In this document: positions 1 to 7,842 of the stretch, piece by piece
Numbering within the stretch: position 1 is the first letter of the stretch
Layout: each line of letters begins with the position of its first letter
Assembly: GCF_020295405.1 (NCBI RefSeq)
Contig: NZ_JADEYP010000008.1
Coordinates: 1 to 64,000 of the forward strand
Direction of reading: 5' to 3'
Origin: Sphingobacterium bovistauri
GTDB taxonomy: Bacteria; Bacteroidota; Bacteroidia; Sphingobacteriales; Sphingobacteriaceae
Length of the DNA stretch: 64,000 bases
Made by a program: the position numbers and the translations under genes
Notes under the pieces: model-generated
Database searches by the model: none
What the model was told of the DNA's origin: nothing
What the model saw: only the letters and a program-made list of their open reading frames with translations

Positions 1-41
1 AACAGACCTACCAATTGAGCGCTTACAGGATGATTATCCAA
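1..41 (-). CDS. Start of ISAon1-type transposase second ORF (runs off left edge)
   Basis: Beyond the stop of the first transposase ORF, the +1 frame stays open to the window edge and reads DNHPVSAQLVGL. By position this is the beginning of the catalytic transposase ORF. Only about 13 codons are visible. A TTG at 41 could start it, or it could be made by frameshifting from the upstream ORF; an in-frame stop just upstream limits how far back it can begin. Confidence 0.45.
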   Translation of the reverse strand, partial: MDNHPVSAQLVGL

Positions 42-387
42 ATATCTTCTTTAAAAAAAGCCCGAATTCCGTTGTCATTCGAGTACCCTCACGCACCAGG
101 TTCCAATCTCTTGTGACGATCTCTCCGGTATCCAGTACCGTCCAGCGACGACGGCGGATATGTAGCGTAACTTTCTGACCTCGAATGGGAAAGTCTGAAA
201 TTTCAGTGGAAGGCATAAACCCCTTTGACTCCAACTTGCTGTTCTCATAACTTGTCGGAGCAATATTAAGCTCATCTAAATAAATATGGAGTTGATTGTC
301 AACTTGATCGACTTCTAAAATCTGAAAATATTCCAAAAGCCCTTCGGGCATCAATAAGGATAGTAATTTACGTTCGGCTTCTTGCAA
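34..387 (-). CDS. ISAon1-type transposase N-terminal region protein
   Basis: A 117-aa protein that I recognise as the first ORF of ISAon1-type elements: an N-terminal LLPEGLLEYF-like segment, a central SKGFMPSTEISDFPIRG stretch and a basic HIRRRRW segment followed by RDWNLVREGTRMT near the C-terminus. It probably supplies the DNA-binding N-terminal part of the transposase, with the catalytic domain in the next frame. A run of seven T's lies near its 3' end on the coding strand, a possible slippery site for frameshifting into the next ORF, although ISAon1 elements are often annotated simply as two genes. Confidence 0.75.
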   Translation of the reverse strand: MQEAERKLLSLLMPEGLLEYFQILEVDQVDNQLHIYLDELNIAPTSYENSKLESKGFMPSTEISDFPIRGQKVTLHIRRRRWTVLDTGEIVTRDWNLVREGTRMTTEFGLFLKKIFG

Positions 388-907
388 GGGATATCTGTAT
401 TAAGGATACTAAACTAAGAAATTTTTAACACTCCCCCCATGAATTCAGATTGATCCAATATAGCCTCATAGTTTATCAGGTGTCTCGGCCAAATCTCTTT
501 CAATTCTTTGGATCGCTAGTAGTATAACATAAAAGAACAATAAGTGTTTTTAGATTTTCTATCTCCAGTTAGACTAGGGGTGGTTTGAAACAATGATTGT
601 TGTTCATGAATGCCAAGCCTGGATATTTCTTCGAAGCTTTGTGTATTCAATCGGACTATGTATTGGGTGGTATGTTATTCTTCATTCTGAAATTCTTTCG
701 AGCTTCTTAGTCTGTGCTTTTTCAATTATAGTCATTCTGAATAAAATAGCAGAAGGATTGTTAGGGGAGAGAGATTTATTATATACCTACTGTTACTGAA
801 GGATGGCAATCATTAATTAATAGCAGGTAGAAATTAAGCTAAAAAACGGGTTTTTCAAATTTGTCTAGCCTGTTGAAATTTATTTAGAATACGAGAACTC
901 TATCAAT
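388..907. other. Largely gene-free stretch next to the IS edge
   Basis: Apart from the doubtful 68-aa frame at 593-799, nothing was found here: no tRNA, no strong hairpin and no recognisable coding segment. It includes a run of seven C's at about 432-438. It is likely an insertion-prone spacer between the tRNA genes and the insertion sequence. Confidence 0.4.
593..799 (+). CDS. Possible small membrane protein, unrecognised
   Basis: A 68-aa open frame with two hydrophobic stretches (about residues 10-28 and 34-50) and a short polar tail. It stands alone between the insertion-sequence edge and the tRNA genes. A purine-rich AGGGG lies about ten bases before the ATG, but such motifs carry little weight in Bacteroidota. 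I recognise no family. Chance hydrophobic ORFs of this size are common in T-rich DNA, so it may not be a gene. Confidence 0.2.
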   Translation: MIVVHECQAWIFLRSFVYSIGLCIGWYVILHSEILSSFLVCAFSIIVILNKIAEGLLGERDLLYTYCY

Positions 908-938
908 AAAAAAAGCCTCGAGAATTTCTCGAGGCTTT
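908..938 (-). terminator. Intrinsic terminator after the tRNA pair
   Basis: A perfect 13-bp inverted repeat (912-924 with 926-938) whose lower-coordinate side is an A-run, giving a U-tract on the minus transcript directly after the tRNA-Leu 3' end at 940. It ends the minus-strand tRNA transcript. Confidence 0.85.
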
Positions 939-939
939 G

Positions 940-1024
940 TACCTAGGGCGGGAATCGAACCCGCACTCCTTTAACAGGAACAGGATTTTAAGTCCTGCGT
1001 GTCTACCAGTTCCACCACCTAGGC
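940..1024 (-). tRNA. tRNA-Leu(UAA)
   Basis: On the minus strand this folds as a class II tRNA of 85 nt. The acceptor stem GCCTAGG pairs with CCTAGGT, the D-arm contains TGGTAGACACGC, the anticodon loop is centred on TAA (ACTTAAAA), a long variable arm with a short stem follows, and the T-arm reads GCGGGTTCGATTCCCGC. No CCA is encoded. It is probably cotranscribed with the tRNA-Gly just upstream. Confidence 0.95.
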
Positions 1025-1032
1025 AACTCTGG

Positions 1033-1105
1033 AGCGAAAAACGAGATTCGAACTCGCGACCCCAACCTTGGCAAGGTTGTGCTCTACCAGCTGAGCTATT
1101 TTCGC
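1033..1105 (-). tRNA. tRNA-Gly(GCC)
   Basis: A 73-nt tRNA on the minus strand. The acceptor GCGAAAA pairs with TTTTCGC, the D-arm is AGCTCAGCTGGTAGAGC, the anticodon loop TTGCCAA gives GCC, and the T-arm loop is GTTCGAATC. It lies 8 nt upstream of tRNA-Leu in the same direction and shares the terminator at 908-938. Confidence 0.95.
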
Positions 1106-1271
1106 TTTTTTAAGTCTTTCAAAAGTTGTCTGGACATCGCGTCCTTCCGATTTGATGATGCAAATATAGAGCTATATTCCATTTATGCAAAATGTTTTTG
1201 AAAATAAAGTGGCTTTTTTCTGTGTTATACTGGCATTTGTTTGATTATCAGGTAGAATAATTTTATTCATA

Positions 1272-1305
1272 ATATAGCCTACTTTCATCTCAAAGTAGGC
1301 TATAT
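1272..1305 (-). terminator. Terminator hairpin downstream of the M3 peptidase
   Basis: A perfect 14-bp inverted repeat (1272-1285 with 1292-1305, loop CATCTC) just past the stop of the minus-strand peptidase. The tract that follows on the minus strand is only moderately U-rich. No convergent plus-strand gene is present, so it most likely serves the peptidase. Confidence 0.65.
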
Positions 1306-1310
1306 GTATT

Positions 1311-3341
1311 TTATTTGATTAATCCGGCTCTGCGAAGCAGTGGATCCACCTGTGGTTCTTCTCCTCTGAATAGTTTATATAGTTCCATAGGATGCTTTGT
1401 ACCTCCTTGGGATAAGATATGATCCTTGAACTTTGTGGCGATTTCCTTACTGAAAATTCCGTTTTCTTTGAAATATGCAAAGGCATCAGCATCCAAAACT
1501 TCGGCCCATTTGTAACTGTAGTATCCTGAAGAATATCCTCCGCTAAAAATATGAGAGAAAGAAGTGCTCATGGCATTGTCTTCGACATCTGGATAGAATG
1601 AAGTCAAAGCAAATTGCTCTTTTTCAAAAGACTTAAGGTCAGTAATAGTTGACGGATCGCCAGCATGCCAACCCATATCCAATAACCCAAAACTCAATTG
1701 ACGTACAGTCGCCATGCCCTCTAAGAAAGCGGCAGAATCTTTAATTTTTTCGACCAATTCCATTGGAATTAACTCATCCGTTTGGTAATGCTTAGCAAAT
1801 AGGGTTAACGCTTCTTTTTCGTAACACCAATTTTCCATCACTTGACTCGGTAGTTCCACAAAATCCCAAAAAACATTTGTACCCGAAAGGTTTGGGTATG
1901 TTGTATTAGCTAACATACCATGCAAAGCGTGTCCAAACTCATGGAATAGTGTCGTGACTTCATTGAATGTCAATAAAGCAGGCTTTGTCTCTGTTGCAGG
2001 GGTGAAGTTGCATACAATAGAGATATGCGGTCTTTCTTGCATGCCATCTTTACTATATTGAGGTTTGAAAGAAGTCATCCATGCGCCCTGTCTTTTTCCT
2101 TTACGTGGGAAGAAGTCTGCATAAAATATTGCGACTAAATTAGCTTGATTGTCTTTGACCTCGTAGGTCTGTACATCAGTATGGTATTTGTCAATGTTAT
2201 GAACTTCTGTAAAAGTCAAATCATACAATTCGTTAGCTATATCAAAAGCACCTTGCAATACATTGTCTAATTTGAAGTAAGGCTTCAATAACTCATCATC
2301 CAATTGGAACTTCTGTTGTTTCAATTTTTCGGCGTAATAGGAGCCATCCCATTTTTCTAATTGGGAGATTCCATCTTTCTCTTTTGCAAAAGCAGTTAAT
2401 TCATCAAATTCTTGATTTGCTGCAGGTTTTGCTTTGGCGAGTAGGTCATTTAAAAATGACATTACTTTTGTTGGAGATTGTGCCATACGTTCGGCTAATA
2501 CAAAGTCTGCATGTGTGTCATAACTTAATAGCTGAGCGCGTTGAAAACGTAATTGTGCAATTTCGAGTACAATAGCCTCATTATTGTTGTCATTTTGTTG
2601 AAAACCTTTGCGTCCAGCTGCCAAGGTGATTTCTTTACGTAAATCACGATTTTCTGCATAGGTGACAAAAGGAATATAACTAGGGTAATCTAATGTAAAT
2701 ATCCAGCCTTCTTTGTTATCGGCTTTGGCTAAAGCTGCGGCCGCTTCTACGACACCTTCTGGCAAACCTTTTAAGTCGTCTATATTCGTCAGATGCAATT
2801 TATACGCATTGGAATCAGCTAATACATTCTCTCCAAATTTTAGCGTCAATAAAGCTAGTCTTGAGTCAATATCTCGGAGTATTAGCTTTTGTTCTTGATG
2901 TAACAAAGCGCCATTGCGCGCAAAATCCTTAAATGATTTTTCCAATAATGTTTCTTGTTCTGGAGTAAGTGAAAGCGCATTTTTTTGTTCATAAACAGCT
3001 TTTACTCTAGCAAATAAATCTGCATTCAATGTAATATCATTGCCTAGAGCGGAAAGTTTTGGCGCTACATCTTGTGCGATTTTTTCGAGTTCATCATTCG
3101 TTTCTGCCGAATGTAGATTGAAGAAAATATTGCTTATACGATCTAAGGTAAGTCCAGAAAAAGCTAATGCTTCTATGGTGTTTTCAAAAGTCGGCGATGC
3201 TGGATTATTAACAATAGCCTCAATCTCCTTTTTTGTAATTGCAATACCCTCATCAAAGGCAGGTATATAATCCTTTTCTGTAATCTGCGAAAAAGGAGCT
3301 GTGTCTTGTACGGTATTAAATTTTTGTGTTAAAATTGCCAT
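1311..3341 (-). CDS. M3-family oligopeptidase / peptidyl-dipeptidase (Dcp/PrlC type)
   Basis: A cytoplasmic zinc metallopeptidase of the thimet-oligopeptidase (M3A) family that degrades short peptides. The 676-aa length matches bacterial Dcp and PrlC. The zinc motif HEFGH is at residues 467-471 and the downstream Glu ligand at about 496 (FVELPSQ). No signal peptide is visible, consistent with a role in turning over peptides in the cytosol. It is monocistronic with its own terminator hairpin. Sequence alone does not separate dipeptidyl carboxypeptidase from oligopeptidase A, so no gene symbol is given. Confidence 0.92.
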   Translation of the reverse strand: MAILTQKFNTVQDTAPFSQITEKDYIPAFDEGIAITKKEIEAIVNNPASPTFENTIEALAFSGLTLDRISNIFFNLHSAETNDELEKIAQDVAPKLSALGNDITLNADLFARVKAVYEQKNALSLTPEQETLLEKSFKDFARNGALLHQEQKLILRDIDSRLALLTLKFGENVLADSNAYKLHLTNIDDLKGLPEGVVEAAAALAKADNKEGWIFTLDYPSYIPFVTYAENRDLRKEITLAAGRKGFQQNDNNNEAIVLEIAQLRFQRAQLLSYDTHADFVLAERMAQSPTKVMSFLNDLLAKAKPAANQEFDELTAFAKEKDGISQLEKWDGSYYAEKLKQQKFQLDDELLKPYFKLDNVLQGAFDIANELYDLTFTEVHNIDKYHTDVQTYEVKDNQANLVAIFYADFFPRKGKRQGAWMTSFKPQYSKDGMQERPHISIVCNFTPATETKPALLTFNEVTTLFHEFGHALHGMLANTTYPNLSGTNVFWDFVELPSQVMENWCYEKEALTLFAKHYQTDELIPMELVEKIKDSAAFLEGMATVRQLSFGLLDMGWHAGDPSTITDLKSFEKEQFALTSFYPDVEDNAMSTSFSHIFSGGYSSGYYSYKWAEVLDADAFAYFKENGIFSKEIATKFKDHILSQGGTKHPMELYKLFRGEEPQVDPLLRRAGLIK

Positions 3342-3612
3342 GTGATAAAGCTATAAATATTTTAGGAATTACAAATCAAATTGAGGTCAAGTCTTTTGTT
3401 ACTATAAACAAAATCAGATATCATTTTTCATTTATGTCAATGTTATTTAAACCTCTAAATCTATCTTTTTTGTAGGTTTTATTTTTTATATTTAACCTAT
3501 CTTTTCCATAATTTTTATTTAGAACACCTGTTTTTTTTGATAATATTATCGAAATAGACTTGTCTTCCTAGAATTAGTTAGGTAATCTGTATTTTGGTGT
3601 ATTCTTACTTGG

Positions 3613-3632
3613 TTGGTAACTTATGTTACCAA
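3613..3632 (+). promoter_or_regulatory. Perfect 20-bp palindromic operator before the sulfur operon
   Basis: Two perfect 8-bp half-sites separated by four bases: TTGGTAAC, TTAT, GTTACCAA. The GTAAC-N4-GTTAC geometry resembles FNR-type sites (TTGAT-N4-ATCAA) and suits a dimeric Crp/Fnr-family activator. Its centre (3622.5) lies about 41 bp upstream of the start point predicted from the TAAATTTG box at 3652, the classic class II activator position. The regulator's identity is inferred; none is encoded in the window. Confidence 0.65.
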
Positions 3633-3651
3633 TAAAAAGATTTAATGCATG

Positions 3652-3659
3652 TAAATTTG
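3652..3659 (+). promoter_or_regulatory. Bacteroidota -7 box (TAnnTTTG) of the sulfur operon
   Basis: TAAATTTG matches the TAnnTTTG consensus exactly and lies 20 bases before the first ATG at 3680. No good -33 TTTG is found at the usual spacing; that position is taken by the palindrome, as expected of an activator-dependent promoter. Confidence 0.6.
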
Positions 3660-3679
3660 CATTATAAATAAATTAAAAT

Positions 3680-4228
3680 ATGGAGATATTATTTGGAACA
3701 TGGCCTTGGTACATCGGAGGACCACTCGTTGCATTAATCATGCTAGCCTTAATAAAATTGGGTAAATCATTTGGCTTTTCGTCAAATTTCAGAACAATTT
3801 GTTCTGCTATAGGGGCAGGTAAAAGTTGTGATTTTTTTGCCTTCGATTGGAAAGCACAAAAATGGAATTTACTTTTCCTGGTTGGCACAATTATCGGTGG
3901 CTTTGTCGCTGCTCATTTATTAGCAAACAATCAGGTGCCGCCAATATCAGAAGATACGATTTCAACGTTGAAAAGCTATGGTTTTGAAAGTGCTGGTAAT
4001 ACTTATTTACCAACAGAACTCTTTTTTGATATGTCACCTGAAAATATTGTTATCCTTTTGGTAGGTGGTTTATTTGTAGGATTTGGAACTAGATATGCAG
4101 GAGGTTGTACTTCGGGACACGCGATTTCAGGATTGAGTGATCTGCAATGGCCATCACTAGTTGCTGTAATTGGATTTTTTATTGGCGGTCTATTAATGGT
4201 TCATGTTTTGTTTCCACTAATTTTTTAA
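3680..4228 (+). CDS. YeeE/YedE-family sulfur-compound transporter, first half
   Basis: An integral membrane protein of 182 aa in the YeeE/YedE (DUF395) family, whose characterised members import thiosulfate. Hydrophobic segments are at about residues 10-30, 62-80, 125-145 and 155-178. The signature RYAGGCTSGHAISG (about 138-151) carries the conserved Cys thought to relay thiosulfate. Full-length TsuA-type proteins contain two such halves; here the second half is the separate next gene, 3 nt downstream. It is the first gene of a four-gene sulfur cassette. Confidence 0.85.
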   Translation: MEILFGTWPWYIGGPLVALIMLALIKLGKSFGFSSNFRTICSAIGAGKSCDFFAFDWKAQKWNLLFLVGTIIGGFVAAHLLANNQVPPISEDTISTLKSYGFESAGNTYLPTELFFDMSPENIVILLVGGLFVGFGTRYAGGCTSGHAISGLSDLQWPSLVAVIGFFIGGLLMVHVLFPLIF

Positions 4229-4231
4229 AGA

Positions 4232-4645
4232 ATGAGAAAATTGATTTTTGTGCTATTAGGTATAGCATTCGGTATAATAATGTATAAAGCAGAGGCTGCC
4301 TCTTGGTTTAGAATTTTTGAAATGTTTAGTTTTCAATCATTTCATATGTATGGATTTATTGGTTCAGCTCTTTTTGTGGGGGTATTGGGTGTTCAATACA
4401 TCAAAAGAACGCAGGCAAAAGATGTGGATAGAGATGAAATTAATATTCAACCAAAAGCAAAATCTATCCCTCGTTATTTGATAGGCGGTATATTTTTTGG
4501 ATTAGGCTGGGCGTTGGTAGGAGCATGCCCAGGACCTATATTCGCATTATTAGGCTCAGGCGTGTTTTCAATGTTAATTGTGATTATAGGAGCTCTTTTA
4601 GGAACTTATATTTATGGTGCGATCCGCAAGTATCTTCCTCACTAA
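4232..4645 (+). CDS. YeeE/YedE-family transporter, second half (DUF6691-like)
   Basis: A 137-aa membrane protein with four hydrophobic segments and the motif GWALVGACPGPIFALLGSG near the C-terminus, the second-half counterpart of the GGCTSGH Cys motif in the preceding gene. The pair probably assembles into one channel for thiosulfate or a related sulfur compound. It is tightly spaced between its partner (3 nt) and the exporter gene (11 nt), so the three are surely cotranscribed. Confidence 0.85.
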   Translation: MRKLIFVLLGIAFGIIMYKAEAASWFRIFEMFSFQSFHMYGFIGSALFVGVLGVQYIKRTQAKDVDRDEINIQPKAKSIPRYLIGGIFFGLGWALVGACPGPIFALLGSGVFSMLIVIIGALLGTYIYGAIRKYLPH

Positions 4646-4656
4646 TTATTTGCTAA

Positions 4657-5436
4657 ATGTTTATAACGGGTTTATTATTAGCTGTTTTTGTTGGCGTTAC
4701 CTTAGGCTTAGTAGGTAGCGGAGGATCTATTCTTACTGTGCCTATTTTTGTGTATGTGTTTGGGATAGAGCCTGTATTAGCAACGGCTTATTCTTTATTT
4801 GCAATAGGAGTAACATCTATGGTTGGAGGGGTGAAAGGAATAATCAATAAAGATGTGGATTTTGATAAACTACTGAAATTTGGTATTCCTTCAATGATTT
4901 CTGTATTCCTTACACGCAAGTTTATCGTACCATTAATACCAGATGAAATTATCGTTTTTAATATTGTAATAGCACAGGAAACTGTTCTTATGGTATTGTT
5001 CGCTATTATAATGTTGTTTGCTGCTTATGCGATGTTTAAAGAGATTATCATTCCAAAAACTGAGTTTCCACTTACAGCCATATTATTAAAGGGGGTATTT
5101 GTCGGAAGTGTAACTGGGATTGTAGGAGCAGGAGGCGGTTTTTTAATTATTCCTGCGCTGACAAACTTTTTCAATTTGAGCATGAAAAGGGCAGTAGCAA
5201 CATCTTTAGTGCTTATTTCTATTAATTCTATTCTTGGGCTATTGGGAGACTGGAGAAGAATTGATTTATTTGATTGGAATCTTCTGATTACTTATACAGG
5301 AATGACGGTAGTTGGGATTTTTATAGGTTTTTACTTAAGTGGTAAAATTGACGGCAAGAGTTTAAAAAGATTGTTTTCTGTCGGTATAATGGCAGTAGCA
5401 ATATTTGTTTTATTAAAAGAATTTGGTATTATTTAA
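4657..5436 (+). CDS. TauE/SafE-family sulfite/sulfonate exporter
   Basis: A 259-aa membrane protein of the TauE/SafE (DUF81) family. It shows the two internal repeats expected of the family, each beginning with a GxVGxGGGxxxxP-like loop (LGLVGSGGSILTVP at about 16-29 and GIVGAGGGFLIIP at about 154-166). Members export sulfite, sulfoacetate or other small anions. Downstream of the YeeE pair and upstream of a persulfide dioxygenase, a role in expelling the sulfite made by that enzyme is the simplest inference. Confidence 0.88.
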   Translation: MFITGLLLAVFVGVTLGLVGSGGSILTVPIFVYVFGIEPVLATAYSLFAIGVTSMVGGVKGIINKDVDFDKLLKFGIPSMISVFLTRKFIVPLIPDEIIVFNIVIAQETVLMVLFAIIMLFAAYAMFKEIIIPKTEFPLTAILLKGVFVGSVTGIVGAGGGFLIIPALTNFFNLSMKRAVATSLVLISINSILGLLGDWRRIDLFDWNLLITYTGMTVVGIFIGFYLSGKIDGKSLKRLFSVGIMAVAIFVLLKEFGII

Positions 5437-5449
5437 TTGTAATTGAAAT

Positions 5450-6817
5450 ATGTTTTTTGAACAGATATATGATAAAACGCTAGCACAAGCTAGTTATATA
5501 GTGAGCTGCCAGGTATCAAAGGAAGCTATAGTAATAGATCCTAAACGTGATGTTGATACTTATTTACAAATTGCTAAGGCAAATAACTTAAATATCACGC
5601 ATGTTGCTGAAACCCATATTCATGCAGATTTTTTATCTGGAAGTAGAGAGTTGGTCGAATTAACAGGTGCTAAACTCTTCTTATCAGATGAAGGAGGGGT
5701 TGATTGGCAATACGAATTCCCTCATATAGGCCTTAAACACGATGATGTTATTCCTATCGGAAACCTTACATTAAAGGTGATGCATACACCCGGCCATACA
5801 CCCGAAAGTATTTCTTTTTTGTTAACTGATCATCCTGCTACAGACAGACCCGTGATGTTGTTTACCGGTGATTTTGTATTTGTGGGAGATGTAGGTAGAC
5901 CAGACTTATTAGAGGAAGCTGCTGGAGTAATTGGATCAAAAGAAATTGGTGCAAAACAATTGTTTGAATCGCTAAAAATGTTCAAATCATTACCAGATTA
6001 TATACAAGTATGGCCTGGACATGGAGCTGGTTCTGCTTGTGGAAAAGCATTAGGTGCTGTGGCGAGTACTACAGTAGGGTATGAAAAGATTAGAAATTGG
6101 GCTTTACAATATGAAGATTTTGAAGCTTTCAAAGATGAATTATTAAAAGACCAGCCCGAAGCACCATATTATTTCGCGATGATGAAGAAGTTAAATAAGG
6201 TGACTAGAAACTTATTAACCGAAGTCCCCAATCATCCGATTGTTGGGGTTGATAATATACCTGTACATGCAATAGTAGTTGATACGCGTAATAAATTTGA
6301 ATTTGCAAATGGACATCTTCCAAAATCTATCAATATTCAAAATAACAATAGCTTAGCGAATTGGTCAGGTTGGATGTTACCTTATGATAGACCATTGATT
6401 TTAGTTGCTGAAGAAGGAAACAAAGAAGAAATTACAAGAAAGTTGATGCGTATAGGCATGGATAATGTACAGGGATATATTGTCGATATTGGAAATAATT
6501 TAAAACCATCGAAAATTGTTGATGCTGAATATGTTAAAAGTCAATTAGAAACAGGTGAATCAATACTACTTGACGTTCGTAATACTACTGAATTTAAAAA
6601 GGCGCATATTCAAGGAGCTAAACATCATTTTGTAGGACATTTAGCTAAAGTTTTGCCTAATCTTGACAAAGATGCTGCGATAATTATTCAATGTCAATCG
6701 GGAGACCGCGCTACCATTGCTACTTCTTATCTGGAGAAATTGGGCTTCACCAACGTTACGAATTACTCAGGAAGTATGCTTGATTGGTTAGCAAAAGGAA
6801 ATCAAGTTGTAAATTAA
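5450..6817 (+). CDS. CstB-like persulfide dioxygenase with two rhodanese domains
   Basis: A 455-aa fusion. Residues 1-240 form a metallo-beta-lactamase domain of the ETHE1/persulfide dioxygenase type (THIHAD at 55-60; PGHTPES further on; GDFVFVGDVGRPD). A rhodanese-like domain at about 260-350 lacks an active-site Cys. A C-terminal rhodanese domain has Cys415 in CQSGDR. The order matches Staphylococcus CstB, which oxidises persulfides to sulfite and thiosulfate. With the transporter and exporter upstream it makes a sulfide/persulfide detoxification and sulfur-handling cassette, probably one operon. Confidence 0.9.
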   Translation: MFFEQIYDKTLAQASYIVSCQVSKEAIVIDPKRDVDTYLQIAKANNLNITHVAETHIHADFLSGSRELVELTGAKLFLSDEGGVDWQYEFPHIGLKHDDVIPIGNLTLKVMHTPGHTPESISFLLTDHPATDRPVMLFTGDFVFVGDVGRPDLLEEAAGVIGSKEIGAKQLFESLKMFKSLPDYIQVWPGHGAGSACGKALGAVASTTVGYEKIRNWALQYEDFEAFKDELLKDQPEAPYYFAMMKKLNKVTRNLLTEVPNHPIVGVDNIPVHAIVVDTRNKFEFANGHLPKSINIQNNNSLANWSGWMLPYDRPLILVAEEGNKEEITRKLMRIGMDNVQGYIVDIGNNLKPSKIVDAEYVKSQLETGESILLDVRNTTEFKKAHIQGAKHHFVGHLAKVLPNLDKDAAIIIQCQSGDRATIATSYLEKLGFTNVTNYSGSMLDWLAKGNQVVN

Positions 6818-6845
6818 GCTTCGAAACACCTTATTTCATATTTAA

Positions 6846-6900
6846 AAGTTCAACTATAGCGATACAAATGACTGTATAGCTATAGTTGAGCTTTTTATTT
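6846..6900 (+). terminator. Intrinsic terminator of the sulfur operon
   Basis: A 21-bp stem with two mismatches (6846-6866 with 6873-6893) followed by a T-rich tail, 28 nt after the stop of the persulfide dioxygenase gene. Confidence 0.85.
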
Positions 6901-7030
6901 TATTAAAACTTTAATTCGTATTCGCTGTTTCTAATTATATGTGTTTTTATAGTGTTTATAATATAAATGATACTAATAAAATCTACTATTGATGGTTAAA
7001 TAATAAAAAATATATTGCAAATTAGTAGCT

Positions 7031-7504
7031 ATGAAAATTACGTTACTGTGCATTGGGAAGACGGATGATAAATTCATTCAAGAAGGAATAGATAAATATC
7101 TCAAGAGACTAAAACATTATATCAATTTCAATATAATTGTGTTGCCCGATGTTAAAAATGTAAAGAATCTTTCAGAAGATCAACAAAAAGATAAGGAAGC
7201 AGAGCTCTTCAACAAAAATATTCAGTCTACAGATTTTGTAATATTATTAGACGAACATGGTAAAGAATTTAGATCAATAGAGTTTTCGGATTTCCTACAA
7301 AAGAAAATGGTAGCAAGTGTGCAACATTTGGTTTTCCTAATAGGAGGTCCTTATGGTTTTGCGGATGAAATCAAACAACGATCTAATTCTCTTATTTCTT
7401 TATCCAAAATGACATTCTCGCATCAAATGGTAAGACTATTTTTTGTAGAACAAATATATCGTGCTTTCACTATTATGAAAGGTGAGCCCTATCATCACGA
7501 ATAA
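7031..7504 (+). CDS. rlmH: 23S rRNA pseudouridine-1915 N3-methyltransferase
   Basis: RlmH, the SPOUT-class methyltransferase that uses SAM to methylate pseudouridine 1915 in helix 69 of 23S rRNA. The 157-aa length fits the family (about 155). Diagnostic segments are the N-terminal MKITLLCIGKTDDKFI, FLIGGPYGFADEI (SAM-binding knot) and the C-terminal LSKMTFSHQMVRLFFVEQIYRAF and YHHE. It is a single gene behind the sulfur-operon terminator. A 40-aa membrane protein gene follows 49 nt later. Confidence 0.97.
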   Translation: MKITLLCIGKTDDKFIQEGIDKYLKRLKHYINFNIIVLPDVKNVKNLSEDQQKDKEAELFNKNIQSTDFVILLDEHGKEFRSIEFSDFLQKKMVASVQHLVFLIGGPYGFADEIKQRSNSLISLSKMTFSHQMVRLFFVEQIYRAFTIMKGEPYHHE

Positions 7505-7553
7505 TTGTGAAATTGTATAGTTTTTGGCATCATGTAATTAAAACAAAAATATT

Positions 7554-7676
7554 ATGGATTTCGATAAATATAAAAGAGATTATAGATACAGAAGCTCAGA
7601 AGGAAATAAAAGCTTCAAATGGATTATAATTATTTGCGCTGCACTAATCGTGTTGATAGCATATATAATGAAATAA
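7554..7676 (+). CDS. 40-aa single-pass membrane protein downstream of rlmH
   Basis: A 40-codon frame: a charged N-terminal half rich in Asp, Lys, Arg and Tyr (MDFDKYKRDYRYRSSEG) followed by one hydrophobic segment (WIIIICAALIVLIAYIM) and a terminal Lys. A hairpin terminator begins 3 nt after its stop. The clean charged-then-hydrophobic layout, plus a terminator immediately behind it, make it a believable small gene cotranscribed with rlmH. No family is recognised. Topology would be N-in by the positive-inside rule. Confidence 0.55.
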   Translation: MDFDKYKRDYRYRSSEGNKSFKWIIIICAALIVLIAYIMK

Positions 7677-7678
7677 AA

Positions 7679-7705
7679 TAAGGCGATATTGGGAGTATCG
7701 CCTTA
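7679..7705. terminator. Bidirectional hairpin terminator
   Basis: A 10-bp perfect stem (7679-7688 with 7696-7705), loop TTGGGAG. It lies just after the 40-aa gene on the plus strand and about 140 nt beyond the Nudix gene stop on the minus strand. The U-tract is better on the minus side, so it may serve both directions. Confidence 0.55.
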
Positions 7706-7842
7706 AAATCACACTAACTATTTATCTCTTATGAAAAGAGAATAGGGCATCGATGCTTTGAAAATTTCAAGGAATCATCGATAACATCAAATTTAGTAAA
7801 ATAAGTTTTAATAATTCAAAATTTTTGATAAAAAAATATAAA

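Larger units (their letters stand above)
1..387 (-). mobile_element. Edge of an ISAon1-like insertion sequence (partial)
   Basis: The left end of the window holds the 5' part of a two-ORF insertion sequence read leftwards: a complete small first ORF and the opening of a second frame that leaves the window. The pattern of a short N-terminal-region protein followed by a frame-shifted transposase is typical of ISAon1-like elements in Bacteroidota. The terminal inverted repeat could not be identified in the sequence right of 387, so the element's outer boundary is not defined and its completeness is unknown. Confidence 0.6.
3342..3679. other. Divergent intergenic region upstream of the sulfur cassette
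   Basis: No gene was found in these 338 nt between the divergent M3 peptidase and the YeeE cassette. The left two thirds are T-rich and unremarkable. The right end carries the 20-bp palindrome and the TAnnTTTG box listed separately. Confidence 0.6.

Noticed and set aside
6230..6500. Mutated first rhodanese domain in the CstB-like protein as a sign of decay
   Set aside because: CstB-type proteins normally carry a Cys-less rhodanese homology domain in this position; the frame is intact.
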